Source: Gammaproteobacteria bacterium
GTDB taxonomy: Bacteria; Pseudomonadota; Gammaproteobacteria; Steroidobacterales; Steroidobacteraceae
Assembly (NCBI GenBank): GCA_013289615.1
Contig: JABCZO010000006.1
Span: forward strand, 62,001 to 126,000
Reading direction: 5' to 3'
Length of the DNA stretch: 64,000 bases
In this document: positions 34,351 through 42,789 of the stretch, piece by piece
How positions within the stretch are numbered: position 1 is the first letter of the stretch
Layout: each line of letters opens with the position of its first letter
Program-made: the position numbers and the translations under genes
Notes under the pieces: model-generated
What the model was told of the DNA's origin: nothing
Database searches by the model: none
What the model saw: only the letters and a program-made list of their open reading frames with translations

Positions 34351-35130
34351 TCAGGCGTTGCGCGACGCCTGCGTTCTCGAGTGAGTGAATCCGGGCGTCG
34401 ACTCGTCGGCCTCCGGCGCAAGTCCGGCCTGCAGCAGCCGCAGCGCCGTTGCCGGATCATCGGCGTACTGGAACAGTTGCAGATCCGCCGGATCGATCAT
34501 GCCATGGCGCACCAATGCGTCGAAGTTGAGGACTTCAGTCCAATAGCCGGTGCCGTACAGGATCACTGGGATCGCTCGTTCGAGTTTGCGGGTCTGTGCC
34601 AGCGTCAGGATCTCGGTCAGCTCGTCCAGCGTACCGAAGCCGCCCGGGAATACCACCAGGGCGCGCGCCAGGTGCACGAACCACAGCTTGCGCATGAAGA
34701 AATAATGGAATTCGAACGCCAGATCGTGCGTCACATATGGATTGGGCCGCTGTTCGTGCGGCAGGCTGATATTGAGGCCGATCGACCTGCCGCCGGCCTC
34801 CGCGGCTCCTCTGTTGGCCGCCTCCATGATCCCGCCACCGCCGCCGGAGCACACCACGTAGCGCTGAGCATGCGAGTTCAGGCCTTGCGACCAGACGGTC
34901 AGCAGACGGGCGAGTTCGCGCGCCTGCTGGTAGTAGCGCTGCATAGGGCCATCGGGCGCCAGGCGTGCCGATCCGAAGAACACGATGGTGTCGTGGACCT
35001 TGGCACGACGAAAGCGCTGCAGCGGTTCCAGATATTCCGCGATGATGCGCAGCGGCCGTGCGTCCTCGCTGCTGAGGAAGGTCTTGTCCTCGTAGGCGAG
35101 CTGGGAATCCGGAGTGCCGTTTGCTTGCAT
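34351..35130 (-). CDS. LOG family protein (nucleotide 5'-monophosphate phosphoribohydrolase-like)
   Basis: The 259-residue protein contains the LOG signature PGGFGTLDELTE (from residue 162) and the upstream CSGGGGGIMEAANRGA nucleotide-binding loop (about 94-109). LOG proteins release the base from (cytokinin) nucleoside monophosphates; many bacterial ones act on AMP-like substrates. This is the longer LOG type, with about 50 extra N-terminal residues including SSEDARPLRIIAEYLEP. It is 4 bp downstream of the RNB-domain nuclease gene, consistent with a shared transcript and possibly nucleotide salvage after RNA decay (inference). Confidence 0.87.
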   Translation of the reverse strand: MQANGTPDSQLAYEDKTFLSSEDARPLRIIAEYLEPLQRFRRAKVHDTIVFFGSARLAPDGPMQRYYQQARELARLLTVWSQGLNSHAQRYVVCSGGGGGIMEAANRGAAEAGGRSIGLNISLPHEQRPNPYVTHDLAFEFHYFFMRKLWFVHLARALVVFPGGFGTLDELTEILTLAQTRKLERAIPVILYGTGYWTEVLNFDALVRHGMIDPADLQLFQYADDPATALRLLQAGLAPEADESTPGFTHSRTQASRNA

Positions 35131-35134
35131 AGCG

Positions 35135-36607
35135 CTATGTCAGCCGTTCGAAATCGATGAAACCGCGCTCGACGTTGGTATCGAGCAGTGCCACCCGCAC
35201 GCGATCGCCGACGTCGATGCCCTCATAGCCCTTGACCACCCTGCCCTCGGCCGTCGGTGTGCTGATCCGCACCCAGGTTCCCTTGGCCGAGGCGCCGGTC
35301 ACGATCGCGTCGAAGCGCTGGCCGATGCGCGATGACAATAACAGCGCGGCCGCCGACTTGCGCACCTGCCGCTCGACCTTTGCGGCGTTGTCTTCCTGCG
35401 CGGTGCAGTGAGCGGCGATGGCCCGAAGCTCGTCCTCGGCATACGGCGCCGGCCGGCGATCGAGCGCTGCCTTGAGCAGGCGCTGCATGATGACATCGGG
35501 AAAGCGCCGGTTGGGTGCGGTCGAATGCGTGTAGTCGTCGACCGCCAGCCCGAAGTGTCCCGGCGTCGTCCGACCCGGCGACTCGAGCGCATATTCGCCC
35601 CGGCCCAGCAACTTGATGACCGCCAGGCTCAGGTCGGGAAAGCGGGCCGGATCGGCCCGCCGACGCCTGATCAGGAACTCATTGAGCGCCCGGGCGTCTG
35701 GAGCGTCCGGCAACCGATCGCCGAGGCCGCTCGCCAGCGCGACGATCCGATCCCATCGCTGCGGGGTCCGCAATACCCGGCGCAGCGACGCTAAACCCTT
35801 GCTGGCGAGATACCTGGCGGTCACGCCGTTTGCTGCGATCATGAGATCCTCGATCAGCTGCTTGGCCCGATTGCTCTCATCGGGACGCAGATCCTTCAGC
35901 AGCTCATCGTCGAACACCGGTCGGGCCTCGATGCTATCCAGCTCCAGTGCACCGCGTGCCCGTCGTACCCGTCTGAGGGCCTGGGCAACCTTGTCCTGCA
36001 TGCGCAGCTGCTGATCGAGGCCCTCGATCGCCGCCAGCCGCGCCGGGGCGGCTGCGGTACCGGACAGCCACGCCGACACGCCGTTGTAGGCAAGCTTGGC
36101 GCGATTCACGACGCTGGCGCGATACAGGTCCGACGCCGTCACGCCGCCGTCGGCGTCGACCGTGATCTCGATGATGATCGCCAGGCGCTCCTGGCCCTCG
36201 CCCAGCGAGGTGAGGTTGGTCGACAGCTTGTCGGGCAGCATCGGAAAGACCTGCGCCACGGTGTAGACCGACGTGGTATTGCCGCGCGCATGATCATCGA
36301 TCGGCGAACCGAGCCGCACGATGGCATCGACGTCGGCAATCGCCACCAGCAGCTTGACCGCGCCAGCGGCCAGCGGCTGCGCGACCGAGAGCTGATCGAG
36401 GTCACGCGAATCGTCGTTGTCGATCGAGGCCCACAACAGAGTGCGCAGATCCCGAATCCCCGCGCCCGTGTCGCGCGCCGGAGCGGTTATCGAGTCGGTC
36501 TGGCTCAATGCCGCCGCGGAAAAATCCGGCAACAGAGTGCGCTCGAGCATCGCCCTGCGGGCGATCTGCCGGAGGCGCTCCAGGTCGGATTTGTCCGCAG
36601 CACTCAT
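35135..36607 (-). CDS. RNB-domain ribonuclease
   Basis: The 490-residue protein carries the RNase II/R catalytic motif as SIDNDDSRDLDQLSVA near residues 61-76, with the aspartate cluster for magnesium. Central RNB segments follow: GEGQERLAIIIEITVDADG, FLIRRRRADPARFPDLS and HSTAPNRRFPDVIMQRLL. The C-terminus (RVVKGYEGIDVGDRVRVALL) resembles an S1-like or OB segment. It lacks the N-terminal cold-shock domains of full RNase R, so it is a compact 3'-5' exoribonuclease relative. The ATG at 36607 is chosen because upstream codons look non-coding. Confidence 0.85.
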   Translation of the reverse strand: MSAADKSDLERLRQIARRAMLERTLLPDFSAAALSQTDSITAPARDTGAGIRDLRTLLWASIDNDDSRDLDQLSVAQPLAAGAVKLLVAIADVDAIVRLGSPIDDHARGNTTSVYTVAQVFPMLPDKLSTNLTSLGEGQERLAIIIEITVDADGGVTASDLYRASVVNRAKLAYNGVSAWLSGTAAAPARLAAIEGLDQQLRMQDKVAQALRRVRRARGALELDSIEARPVFDDELLKDLRPDESNRAKQLIEDLMIAANGVTARYLASKGLASLRRVLRTPQRWDRIVALASGLGDRLPDAPDARALNEFLIRRRRADPARFPDLSLAVIKLLGRGEYALESPGRTTPGHFGLAVDDYTHSTAPNRRFPDVIMQRLLKAALDRRPAPYAEDELRAIAAHCTAQEDNAAKVERQVRKSAAALLLSSRIGQRFDAIVTGASAKGTWVRISTPTAEGRVVKGYEGIDVGDRVRVALLDTNVERGFIDFERLT

Positions 36608-36901
36608 CAGCGACGATGATACCGCCCCCGGCAATGCCGATGGCGGGCTTGGGGTTACTGCGCGGCTGCGCGGCGAAGTAAAGGGATCACTGCGGTGACT
36701 TACGGATCGCGCACGGCTACGCTGGCGCATAGCTCCCAGTTCGGGCAACGGCGCCGCGGTACATTTGCGGTAGGCCAGTGCGCCGACCCGCTGGCTGAAT
36801 CGACGCCCCAAGCCTGCTGGCCGGTCTTGAACCCGGAGCAGCACCCCCGGCACTCACGTAAAAGGCCTGACTGCCGCTAGACGAGGAGCCAGCGCGAGCC
36901 G
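36608..36901. other. Divergent spacer between the RNB nuclease and YceI genes
   Basis: A 294-bp divergent intergenic region that must hold promoters for both flanking genes. I see no convincing -10/-35 pair, repeat or RNA. A GAGGAG at the right end is 13 nt from the YceI ATG, which is further than ideal. Confidence 0.4.
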
Positions 36902-37498
36902 ATGAGAGGCGCATCGTGGTTATTGGTGTCAATGAGCCTGCTGCGCCTGCAGACGGCGGATGTGTATCGCCTGGACACTGTCAATACGCGGATTTCATTC
37001 AACATTCAGCATTTTGGTGTGCTGTGGGTCAGTGCCCGATTCCCGGACTTCAGCGGCGCCTTCGTGCTCGATCGCCGCGGTACGGCGAGCCGGGTGGACG
37101 TCAGCGTGCAGATGGCGTCAGCGGAGTGCAACGACCCGCGCTGGAACGCCCGCCTGCGCTCACCGGACTGGCTCGACGTGCAGCGCTATCCACAGATGAC
37201 CTTTCACTCGAATCATGTTGAATTCGATGCCAACGGTGGGGCCGTGGCGAGCGGTGAATTGACCCTGCACGGTGTCACCAGGACGGTCGGCCTTGAGATC
37301 AGCGGCTTGAGCTGCTCGCAGGCCGGCGGGTCGGGCGACAGCTGTAGCTTCGTCGCGCACACCCGCATCAAGCGCTCCGACTACGGCTTTGCGCACGGAT
37401 TCTGGGTCGGCGGCGATCTGGTGGAAATCGCCATCAGCGGCGTCGGGGTAAAAGGCGATGCCGCGATCACCTGGATCGGCAATCCATTAAACTATTAA
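36902..37498 (+). CDS. YceI family protein (second copy)
   Basis: The 198-residue protein has a short hydrophobic start (WLLVSMSLLRLQTA). A YceI barrel follows: YRLDTVNTRISFNIQHFGVLWVSARF, VDVSVQMASAECNDPRWNARL, WLDVQRYPQMTFHS and GELTLHGVTRTVGLEI. It has three Cys (in AECND, LSCSQ and DSCSF) that the first copy lacks, possibly forming a disulfide if exported. It is convergent with the phospholipid-methyltransferase-like gene. Likely a periplasmic isoprenoid- or amphiphile-binding protein. Confidence 0.85.
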   Translation: MRGASWLLVSMSLLRLQTADVYRLDTVNTRISFNIQHFGVLWVSARFPDFSGAFVLDRRGTASRVDVSVQMASAECNDPRWNARLRSPDWLDVQRYPQMTFHSNHVEFDANGGAVASGELTLHGVTRTVGLEISGLSCSQAGGSGDSCSFVAHTRIKRSDYGFAHGFWVGGDLVEIAISGVGVKGDAAITWIGNPLNY

Positions 37499-37566
37499 AG
37501 CACTGTAATCAGCAGATTCAGCATGAGGCAACAGATCTCATCGGCTGGCGATCACCGACCGCCGCT

Positions 37567-38157
37567 TCAGGCCGCTTCGGTCGCGCACACAAACAGCTGC
37601 GCCGGCGGAAGATTTCGCCGCTCGAAGCTGCGACGTACGTCGCCGAAGGTTCGCTGCAACACTGGAAGCACCCGGCTGGTGAACTGGTAGACCAGGAATG
37701 CGCCGCCAGGCTCGAGTGCCGCGCGACTCTTGGCAACGATGTCCGCGCGCACGCGCTCCGGCATGCTGCCGAGCGGAATCCCCGAAATTATATAGCTGGC
37801 GCGCGGCAGTCCCAGCCGCTGCAGCACCGACTGCACTTCCGCGGCCGAGTCGTGCACCACCTGCAGGCGCGGATCCGGCAACGAGGTCGGCAGGAACCGT
37901 ACGAAGGCCTTATTGGTCTCGATGGCAACCAGATGCGCGTCCCGGTGCATGCGGCGCAGAATCTCGCCGGTAATGGTGCCGACGCCGGGTCCATACTCGA
38001 CGATGACGCGGGCGCGCTCCCAGTCTATCGGCTCGAGCACTTGATCCACCAGGAAGCGTGAGCTGGGAATGATTGATCCGAGCATGTACGGGTGGCGCAG
38101 AAAGTTACCGGCGAATAGCAGCATTTCAACAGTCCGCGATCGAGTCGTTTTTTTCAT
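37567..38157 (-). CDS. Class I SAM methyltransferase, phospholipid N-methyltransferase-like
   Basis: The 196-residue protein has FLRHPYMLGSIIPSSRFLVDQVL near the N-terminus and the SAM-binding motif VIVEYGPGVGTITGEIL. Both are characteristic of the PmtA-type phosphatidylethanolamine N-methyltransferase/rRNA-adenine-dimethylase-like family. SGIPLGSMP occupies the motif IV position and LVYQFTSRVLP follows. Relatives convert PE to its methylated forms; others remain uncharacterised. The ATG at 38157 gives MKKTTRSR; a GTG four codons upstream is possible. It lies beside psd and SDR genes, which fits a lipid role. Confidence 0.75.
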   Translation of the reverse strand: MKKTTRSRTVEMLLFAGNFLRHPYMLGSIIPSSRFLVDQVLEPIDWERARVIVEYGPGVGTITGEILRRMHRDAHLVAIETNKAFVRFLPTSLPDPRLQVVHDSAAEVQSVLQRLGLPRASYIISGIPLGSMPERVRADIVAKSRAALEPGGAFLVYQFTSRVLPVLQRTFGDVRRSFERRNLPPAQLFVCATEAA

Positions 38158-38374
38158 GGTGAGTCTCACACGTCGAAGAATTCGTATATCCGGCTACTCC
38201 CGTACCTTCGTCGGTCCGGTCGGAGCAATGTAAACGTGGCCTCCCCTGCGGCGAGTGGCGCCCCCTTCGCCGGGTTGCGCTGTTCGATCGCAACTTCGTG
38301 CAACCTGAGCCTTGAAGAATCTTAAGGGATTCAACGGTTCATTGCTACGAGCAGGATGCTGGCGATCGGGCGCA

Positions 38375-39205
38375 TCAGGGCGCCACCCCGGCCCAGCGGG
38401 CGCTCGCCTGCCATAGGGATTCCTGCAGCTGCAGATCGCTGGCAAGCGTCGCGGCGGGTTGCGGCAGCTGGTTTTCGTCGAAGTAACGGCCGCTGATGCC
38501 GTCGACCTCATTTGACAGTGCCAGGTACAAGCTGGTGCGCGCGCCGCGTTCGGAATCGAACATGACGCGACTGATCAGCGGCTTCACCACGCGCAACCAG
38601 GCGGGCAGCAGGTTGGTCGCAACCACTCCGGGATGCAGGCAATTTACGCACACGCGCGTGCCTGAATAGCGGCGCGCCAGCGCAAATGCGTGCAGCACGT
38701 TGGCGAGCTTCGACTGCGCATAGGCAGCCATGCTGTTGTAGCGCGCGCGCGGGTTGCTGATCCGGTCGAAGTCGATTCGGCCGCGATAGTGAACGCGCGA
38801 TGCGACGTTGATGACCCGCGCGCTGTCGCTGAGGCGGTCCGACAGCAATGCGGTGAGCAGGAACGGGCCGAGGTGATTGCTGGCAAAGGTGAGCTCGAAT
38901 CCGTCCGCCGAGATCCGATGCCTGCTGCTGACCATTCCCGCGTTGTTGATCAGCAGCCCAACCCGGCCGAACTCGCGCCGTACCACAGCGGCGCTTTCGC
39001 GCACCGACGCGAGTGATGCCAGGTCGCAGTGGACCACATGAATCGCCGCTCCCGGTATCTGCGCGCCGATCTCCTCACGCACCGTTGCGGCGGCGCCGAC
39101 ATCACGGCACAGCATGACGACGGTTCGTCCAGCCCTGGCAAGCTCGCGGCTAGTCACCCGGCCGATGCCGTGGGTCGTGCCGGTTATGACGGCGACTTCG
39201 CTCAT
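38375..39205 (-). CDS. SDR-family oxidoreductase (retinol-dehydrogenase-like)
   Basis: The 276-residue short-chain dehydrogenase has the cofactor loop TGTTHGIG (residues 8-15), LLINNAGM, SNHLGPFLLT, catalytic Ser in INVASRVHY and the YxxxK motif as YAQSK. HPGVVATNL is the typical following block. It resembles the retinol dehydrogenase/WW-domain oxidoreductase branch, which acts on lipid-like alcohols or ketones. It starts 3 bp after psd on the same strand, so the two are almost certainly co-transcribed. Confidence 0.87.
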   Translation of the reverse strand: MSEVAVITGTTHGIGRVTSRELARAGRTVVMLCRDVGAAATVREEIGAQIPGAAIHVVHCDLASLASVRESAAVVRREFGRVGLLINNAGMVSSRHRISADGFELTFASNHLGPFLLTALLSDRLSDSARVINVASRVHYRGRIDFDRISNPRARYNSMAAYAQSKLANVLHAFALARRYSGTRVCVNCLHPGVVATNLLPAWLRVVKPLISRVMFDSERGARTSLYLALSNEVDGISGRYFDENQLPQPAATLASDLQLQESLWQASARWAGVAP

Positions 39206-39208
39206 CCC

Positions 39209-40078
39209 TCAGCGCGCGAGCCTGAGCAGCGGCTCACCCATGCGGATTACACTGCCCTGGCGCAGCCGCTCGGACAGCGTGACGCCCTGCGGTGCGAACG
39301 CGATGATGGTCGAGCCATGCTGGAACCATCCCATCTCCTCGCCTTTGTGCAGCGGTGCATCGCAGCTGATGCTATTGGGGCCGCGGTATTTCAAATGCAG
39401 CAGCACGTCCAGAAAGTGCAAGCGTACGCTGGCAACCAGGATTGCGGCCACCGGCACCAGCGTAATCAGCTCGCCTGACGGAACCAGCCGGCAACGAATG
39501 ATCGCGCGCTCGTTCTTGCAGAACAATCGCTCGATTCTCTGCAACGCGATCGGATTAACGTTCCACGTATCGCCGGAAACGTACGTGACCTGCTGCACCC
39601 GGCAGTCGTATGGGGCGTGGAAGCGGTGATACATCCCGGAGGTCAGTCGCAGCGTGACATACGAGCCGTTCAGGTAGCTGCGTACCAGTTGCTCGTCGCC
39701 CAGCAGATCCAACAGCGTGTACGGGAATCCCTTGGCCTGCAGCACCGCTCCGGCGGCCACCTGGCCCATGGCGCCGATGATGGCGTCGCAGGGGCTCACG
39801 ACAACGGCCGGGTCAGGATCGATACGTCGTGCCCCGTCCTTGAGCTCGCGTGTGAAGCAGTCGTGCAGACTCTTGAACTGGGTGGTCCGCGCCTCGCTCA
39901 GATCGAGCTCGGAGAACAGCCGCCAGATGGCGATGCATGCGGTGCGTACCAGCGGCTGCTCGAGTCGGCTCAGCCAGCCGGTGAACAGCGTCAGCCAGCG
40001 GCGCGGAAGACGGTTGGTCAGCAGGAAATTCAGCTGCTGCTGCTGCGTAAACCTGGCAATAACCGAGCGTGGCGTCAT
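39209..40078 (-). CDS. psd: Phosphatidylserine decarboxylase proenzyme
   Basis: The 289-residue protein has the Psd triad in context: Asp98 (SPCDAIIG), His in YHRFHAPYD (150-158) and the self-cleavage site FQHGSTII with Ser256. The common LGST is HGST here, keeping the essential Gly-Ser-Thr. The N-terminus (NFLLTNRLPRRWLTLFTGWLSRLE) matches the family. It makes phosphatidylethanolamine at the inner membrane after maturation to a pyruvoyl enzyme. It is followed by an SDR gene and divergent from a membrane-anchored aminotransferase. The housekeeping pssA is not visible. Confidence 0.92.
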   Translation of the reverse strand: MTPRSVIARFTQQQQLNFLLTNRLPRRWLTLFTGWLSRLEQPLVRTACIAIWRLFSELDLSEARTTQFKSLHDCFTRELKDGARRIDPDPAVVVSPCDAIIGAMGQVAAGAVLQAKGFPYTLLDLLGDEQLVRSYLNGSYVTLRLTSGMYHRFHAPYDCRVQQVTYVSGDTWNVNPIALQRIERLFCKNERAIIRCRLVPSGELITLVPVAAILVASVRLHFLDVLLHLKYRGPNSISCDAPLHKGEEMGWFQHGSTIIAFAPQGVTLSERLRQGSVIRMGEPLLRLAR

Positions 40079-40224
40079 CGAACTGTCATTAAATCGCAAT
40101 ACTTTGCGGGCCAGGCCAACCGACTCCGAAATGAACGGCCGGCGCGTCCAGCTTGCCCCTGCGCAATGCCAGTGCCGGTCGCTATCGGGGGCGTTTCCAC
40201 CGAGGCCCTCAGGCGAGAACAATC

Positions 40225-41919
40225 ATGCTGTGGTACATTGCCGGCGCGTTGATTCTGGTGATCCTGCTGCGCCAGATGCAGCATAGACTGGCATTGTCGC
40301 GCGCCAAACACCGCTCGATCACCGGCCATTCGCGCATGGCGCGACGCATTGCCGGGTTGATCCCGCACTACGAGTACGACGAGGGGCGGTTTTTCAGCGC
40401 CGACGACGCCCCGCCGGAGATCGCGGCGCAGCGGCGCGCCGGATTTTTTCGACTTTCGGCGCTGTACGGCGCGCGCTTCGGCAAAAGTGCGGCGCTGACC
40501 GATGTGATCCAGGAGGCGGTTTCCGACCTGCAGTTCACGGCCCGCTACCGCGTGCCGTTCCAGTTCAGCCGCCTGGTGCGCGAGCACTTGCGGGGGGGCG
40601 CCTTTCTGCAGTCCTCTTCCGGCACGACGGTGACCGATCTGGACGGCAACTGTTTTTTCGACCTGAGCGGTTCGTACGGTGTGAATCTGTTCGGTTACGA
40701 CTTCTACAAGGAATGCATCGAGCGCGGCAGCGAGCGGGTTCGCGACCTTGGACCGGTCCTCGGCGCCTACCACCCGGTCATGGTCTACAACGTGCAGCGC
40801 CTGCGCCAGATCTCCGGTCTGGACGAAGTCTCGATGCACATGTCCGGCACCGAGGCGGTGATGCAGGCGGTGCGGCTCGCGCGCTACCACACCCGCCGCA
40901 AATACCTGGTGCGCTTTTGTGGCGCCTACCACGGATGGTGGGGCGACGTGCAACCGGGCGTCGGCAACCCGCTCGCGGCGCGCGAGACCTATACGCTGAA
41001 GGAAATGGATGAAGCCTCGCTGCAGGTATTGCGAACGCGATCGGATATCGCCTGCGTGCTGGTGAACCCCCTGCAGGCGATGCATCCGAATGCCAGCGCA
41101 CCGGGCGATTCCTCGTTGATAGACAGCGCGCGCCGCACGCACTTCGATCGATCCGGCTACGCTGCCTGGCTCGCGAAGCTGCGGGTGGTGTGCTCCGAGA
41201 GGAATATCGTGCTGATCTTCGACGAGGTATTCGTGGGCTTTCGCCTGGCCCTCGGCGGGGCGCAGGAGTATTTCGGGGTTCGCGCCGATATGGTCACCTA
41301 CGGCAAGACACTCGGCGGCGGTCTGCCGGTCGGAGCTGTGTGCGGCCGGGCCGAGCTGATGAAGCGCTTCCGCGAGGATCGGCCGGCGGATATCTGCTTC
41401 GCGCGCGGTACCTTCAACTCGCACCCATATGTCATGGGGGCCATGCACGAGTTCCTTCGGCGGCTCGACTCCGAGGCGGTCCGGGAGATCTACCGCGAGC
41501 TCGACCAGGTCTGGGACCGGCGCGCCAGTCAGCTCAATGACCGTTTGCGCGCGGCACAGGTGCCGGTTCAAGTCTCACATCTCTCGTCGATCTGGAGCAT
41601 CAACTATCTGCGGCCATCACGCTACAATTGGATGTTCCAGTACTACCTGCGTGCAGCAGGCCTGGCGCTGAGCTGGGTGGGCACCGGCCGCCTCATCTTC
41701 AGTCTGAACTACACCGACGCCGACTTCGACGCTGTCTGCGAGCGGATGGTGTCGGCGGCCACGGACATGCTGCGCGACGGCTGGTGGTGGGAAGGGCTGC
41801 GCCTCACCAACAAGGCGATCAAGCGACGCGTGCTGCGCGAACTGCTTCAGGCGCGCTGGGATACTTCCTCCATCGGGTCGATCAACTCGCCGCGCAGCAG
41901 GTACATCGGCGCGCGGTAG
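40225..41919 (+). CDS. Membrane-anchored class III PLP-dependent aminotransferase
   Basis: The 564-residue protein has an N-terminal transmembrane helix (MLWYIAGALILVILLRQM). A soluble part of about 65 residues precedes a class III (glutamate-1-semialdehyde aminomutase-like) fold: YGVNLFGYDF, MHMSGTEAVMQAVRLAR, YHGWWGDVQPG, IFDEVFVGFRL (Asp333), and the PLP lysine in TYGKTLGGGLPVG (Lys361), then ARGTFNSHP. Class III aminotransferases are normally soluble, so the anchor is unusual. It is divergent from psd with a 146-bp spacer and convergent with a His-rich membrane protein gene, overlapping it by 73 bp. The substrate is unknown; a lipid head group or long-chain amine is a possibility. Confidence 0.82.
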   Translation: MLWYIAGALILVILLRQMQHRLALSRAKHRSITGHSRMARRIAGLIPHYEYDEGRFFSADDAPPEIAAQRRAGFFRLSALYGARFGKSAALTDVIQEAVSDLQFTARYRVPFQFSRLVREHLRGGAFLQSSSGTTVTDLDGNCFFDLSGSYGVNLFGYDFYKECIERGSERVRDLGPVLGAYHPVMVYNVQRLRQISGLDEVSMHMSGTEAVMQAVRLARYHTRRKYLVRFCGAYHGWWGDVQPGVGNPLAARETYTLKEMDEASLQVLRTRSDIACVLVNPLQAMHPNASAPGDSSLIDSARRTHFDRSGYAAWLAKLRVVCSERNIVLIFDEVFVGFRLALGGAQEYFGVRADMVTYGKTLGGGLPVGAVCGRAELMKRFREDRPADICFARGTFNSHPYVMGAMHEFLRRLDSEAVREIYRELDQVWDRRASQLNDRLRAAQVPVQVSHLSSIWSINYLRPSRYNWMFQYYLRAAGLALSWVGTGRLIFSLNYTDADFDAVCERMVSAATDMLRDGWWWEGLRLTNKAIKRRVLRELLQARWDTSSIGSINSPRSRYIGAR

Positions 41920-42458
41920 TACAGTATGATGTCGTGGAACGGATCGGTGATGATCTTGGTGAGCCAGACCAGTCCGGTCTGCACGTCCTGTTGAAAAAAC
42001 AACTGAACCGTGCGGAAGATCAGCGCGCCAAAGCCCAGCGTAAGCCACACCTGGCCGACGTGACGCAGGAATTGCGCATCGTTCACCGGTTGCGGAAATA
42101 TCCCGAACAGGGTGGGATTGAGCCATAGCACCAGTGGCGATAGCGCCCAAAGCGACAGAAGGACGACCTTTCTCCTGAGGTTGTAGCCGACCTTGATGTC
42201 TTCCTTGTGCTCGTGACTTGCCTGATTGACGGTGTCGTATCCCTTCGGTTCGAAGAAGAAATGACCCACCTGGCGGCTCACCATCGCTCCCAGCCAGCCG
42301 ATCAGCGCGGATGCGACCGGACTGGTGAAGATGGTGAAATACGCGGCCAGAAAGCTCATCGCACTCACCAGATGCAGTGACTGGTTGATGCGGCTGTGGT
42401 GATAGTAGCGATGGTCGTCCCATCGTTGTTTCTTCAGCGCTTCAAGGAAGCTTTGCAT
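41847..42458 (-). CDS. His-rich integral membrane protein (DUF962/Mpo1-like)
   Basis: The 203-residue protein has about four hydrophobic segments (HLVSAMSFLAAYFTIF, ALIGWLGAMV, VVLLSLWALSPLVLWL, WLTLGFGALIFRTVQLFF). A cluster of histidines sits at membrane edges: YYHHSRINQSLH, GHFFFEPKGYDTV and SHEHKED. The pattern recalls Mpo1/YGL010w-type proteins, which in yeast perform iron-dependent oxidation of 2-hydroxy fatty acids. That assignment is a resemblance, not certain. An AAGGGA ribosome binding site fixes the ATG at 42458. Its 3' end overlaps the aminotransferase gene by 73 bp, convergently. Confidence 0.6.
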   Translation of the reverse strand: MQSFLEALKKQRWDDHRYYHHSRINQSLHLVSAMSFLAAYFTIFTSPVASALIGWLGAMVSRQVGHFFFEPKGYDTVNQASHEHKEDIKVGYNLRRKVVLLSLWALSPLVLWLNPTLFGIFPQPVNDAQFLRHVGQVWLTLGFGALIFRTVQLFFQQDVQTGLVWLTKIITDPFHDIILYYRAPMYLLRGELIDPMEEVSQRA

Positions 42459-42789
42459 TCGGGTTCCCTTCGGTTGACGGCTTGCAAACATGGGCATGAA
42501 GGAAATATAGGAAAATGATTACCGCAGCATGACAGTCGCGCTCGAACCGCCGACGATGTGACCAATATCGCATTCACAAGTGCCGAACTGGCCGGCTCGC
42601 GCGAGCCCATCGCAACGGCAGGCAAGCCATCGCCAGAATATTGCGCGCAAGAAAATCTTTGCAATTCGTTCACGTCATCGTCACATGACGCGGCAATGAT
42701 TGCCCGCGCGAACCAACCCTCGGAGGAGCATTGGGGTACAAGACACCGCCTTTATCCGAAGGCACGAATCGAGTGACAGAACGCGTCGC
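42459..42789. other. Divergent spacer upstream of the GT4 glycosyltransferase
   Basis: A 331-bp region, less GC-rich than its surroundings, between two divergent genes. It contains a perfect 6-bp dyad CGTCAT-N6-ATGACG at 42673-42690, a candidate operator. A GGAGGA near 42720 is not positioned for the chosen ATG. I see no gene here. Confidence 0.4.

Noticed and set aside
36608-36853. N-terminal extension of the RNB nuclease by 82 codons
   Set aside because: The added sequence has no RNase R cold-shock features and reads as low-complexity Arg/Pro/Ser; the ATG at 36607 fits the start of the folded region.
40075-41571. A 498-codon minus-strand frame opposite the aminotransferase
   Set aside because: The plus-strand protein carries the full PLP site; the antisense product has no recognisable domain.
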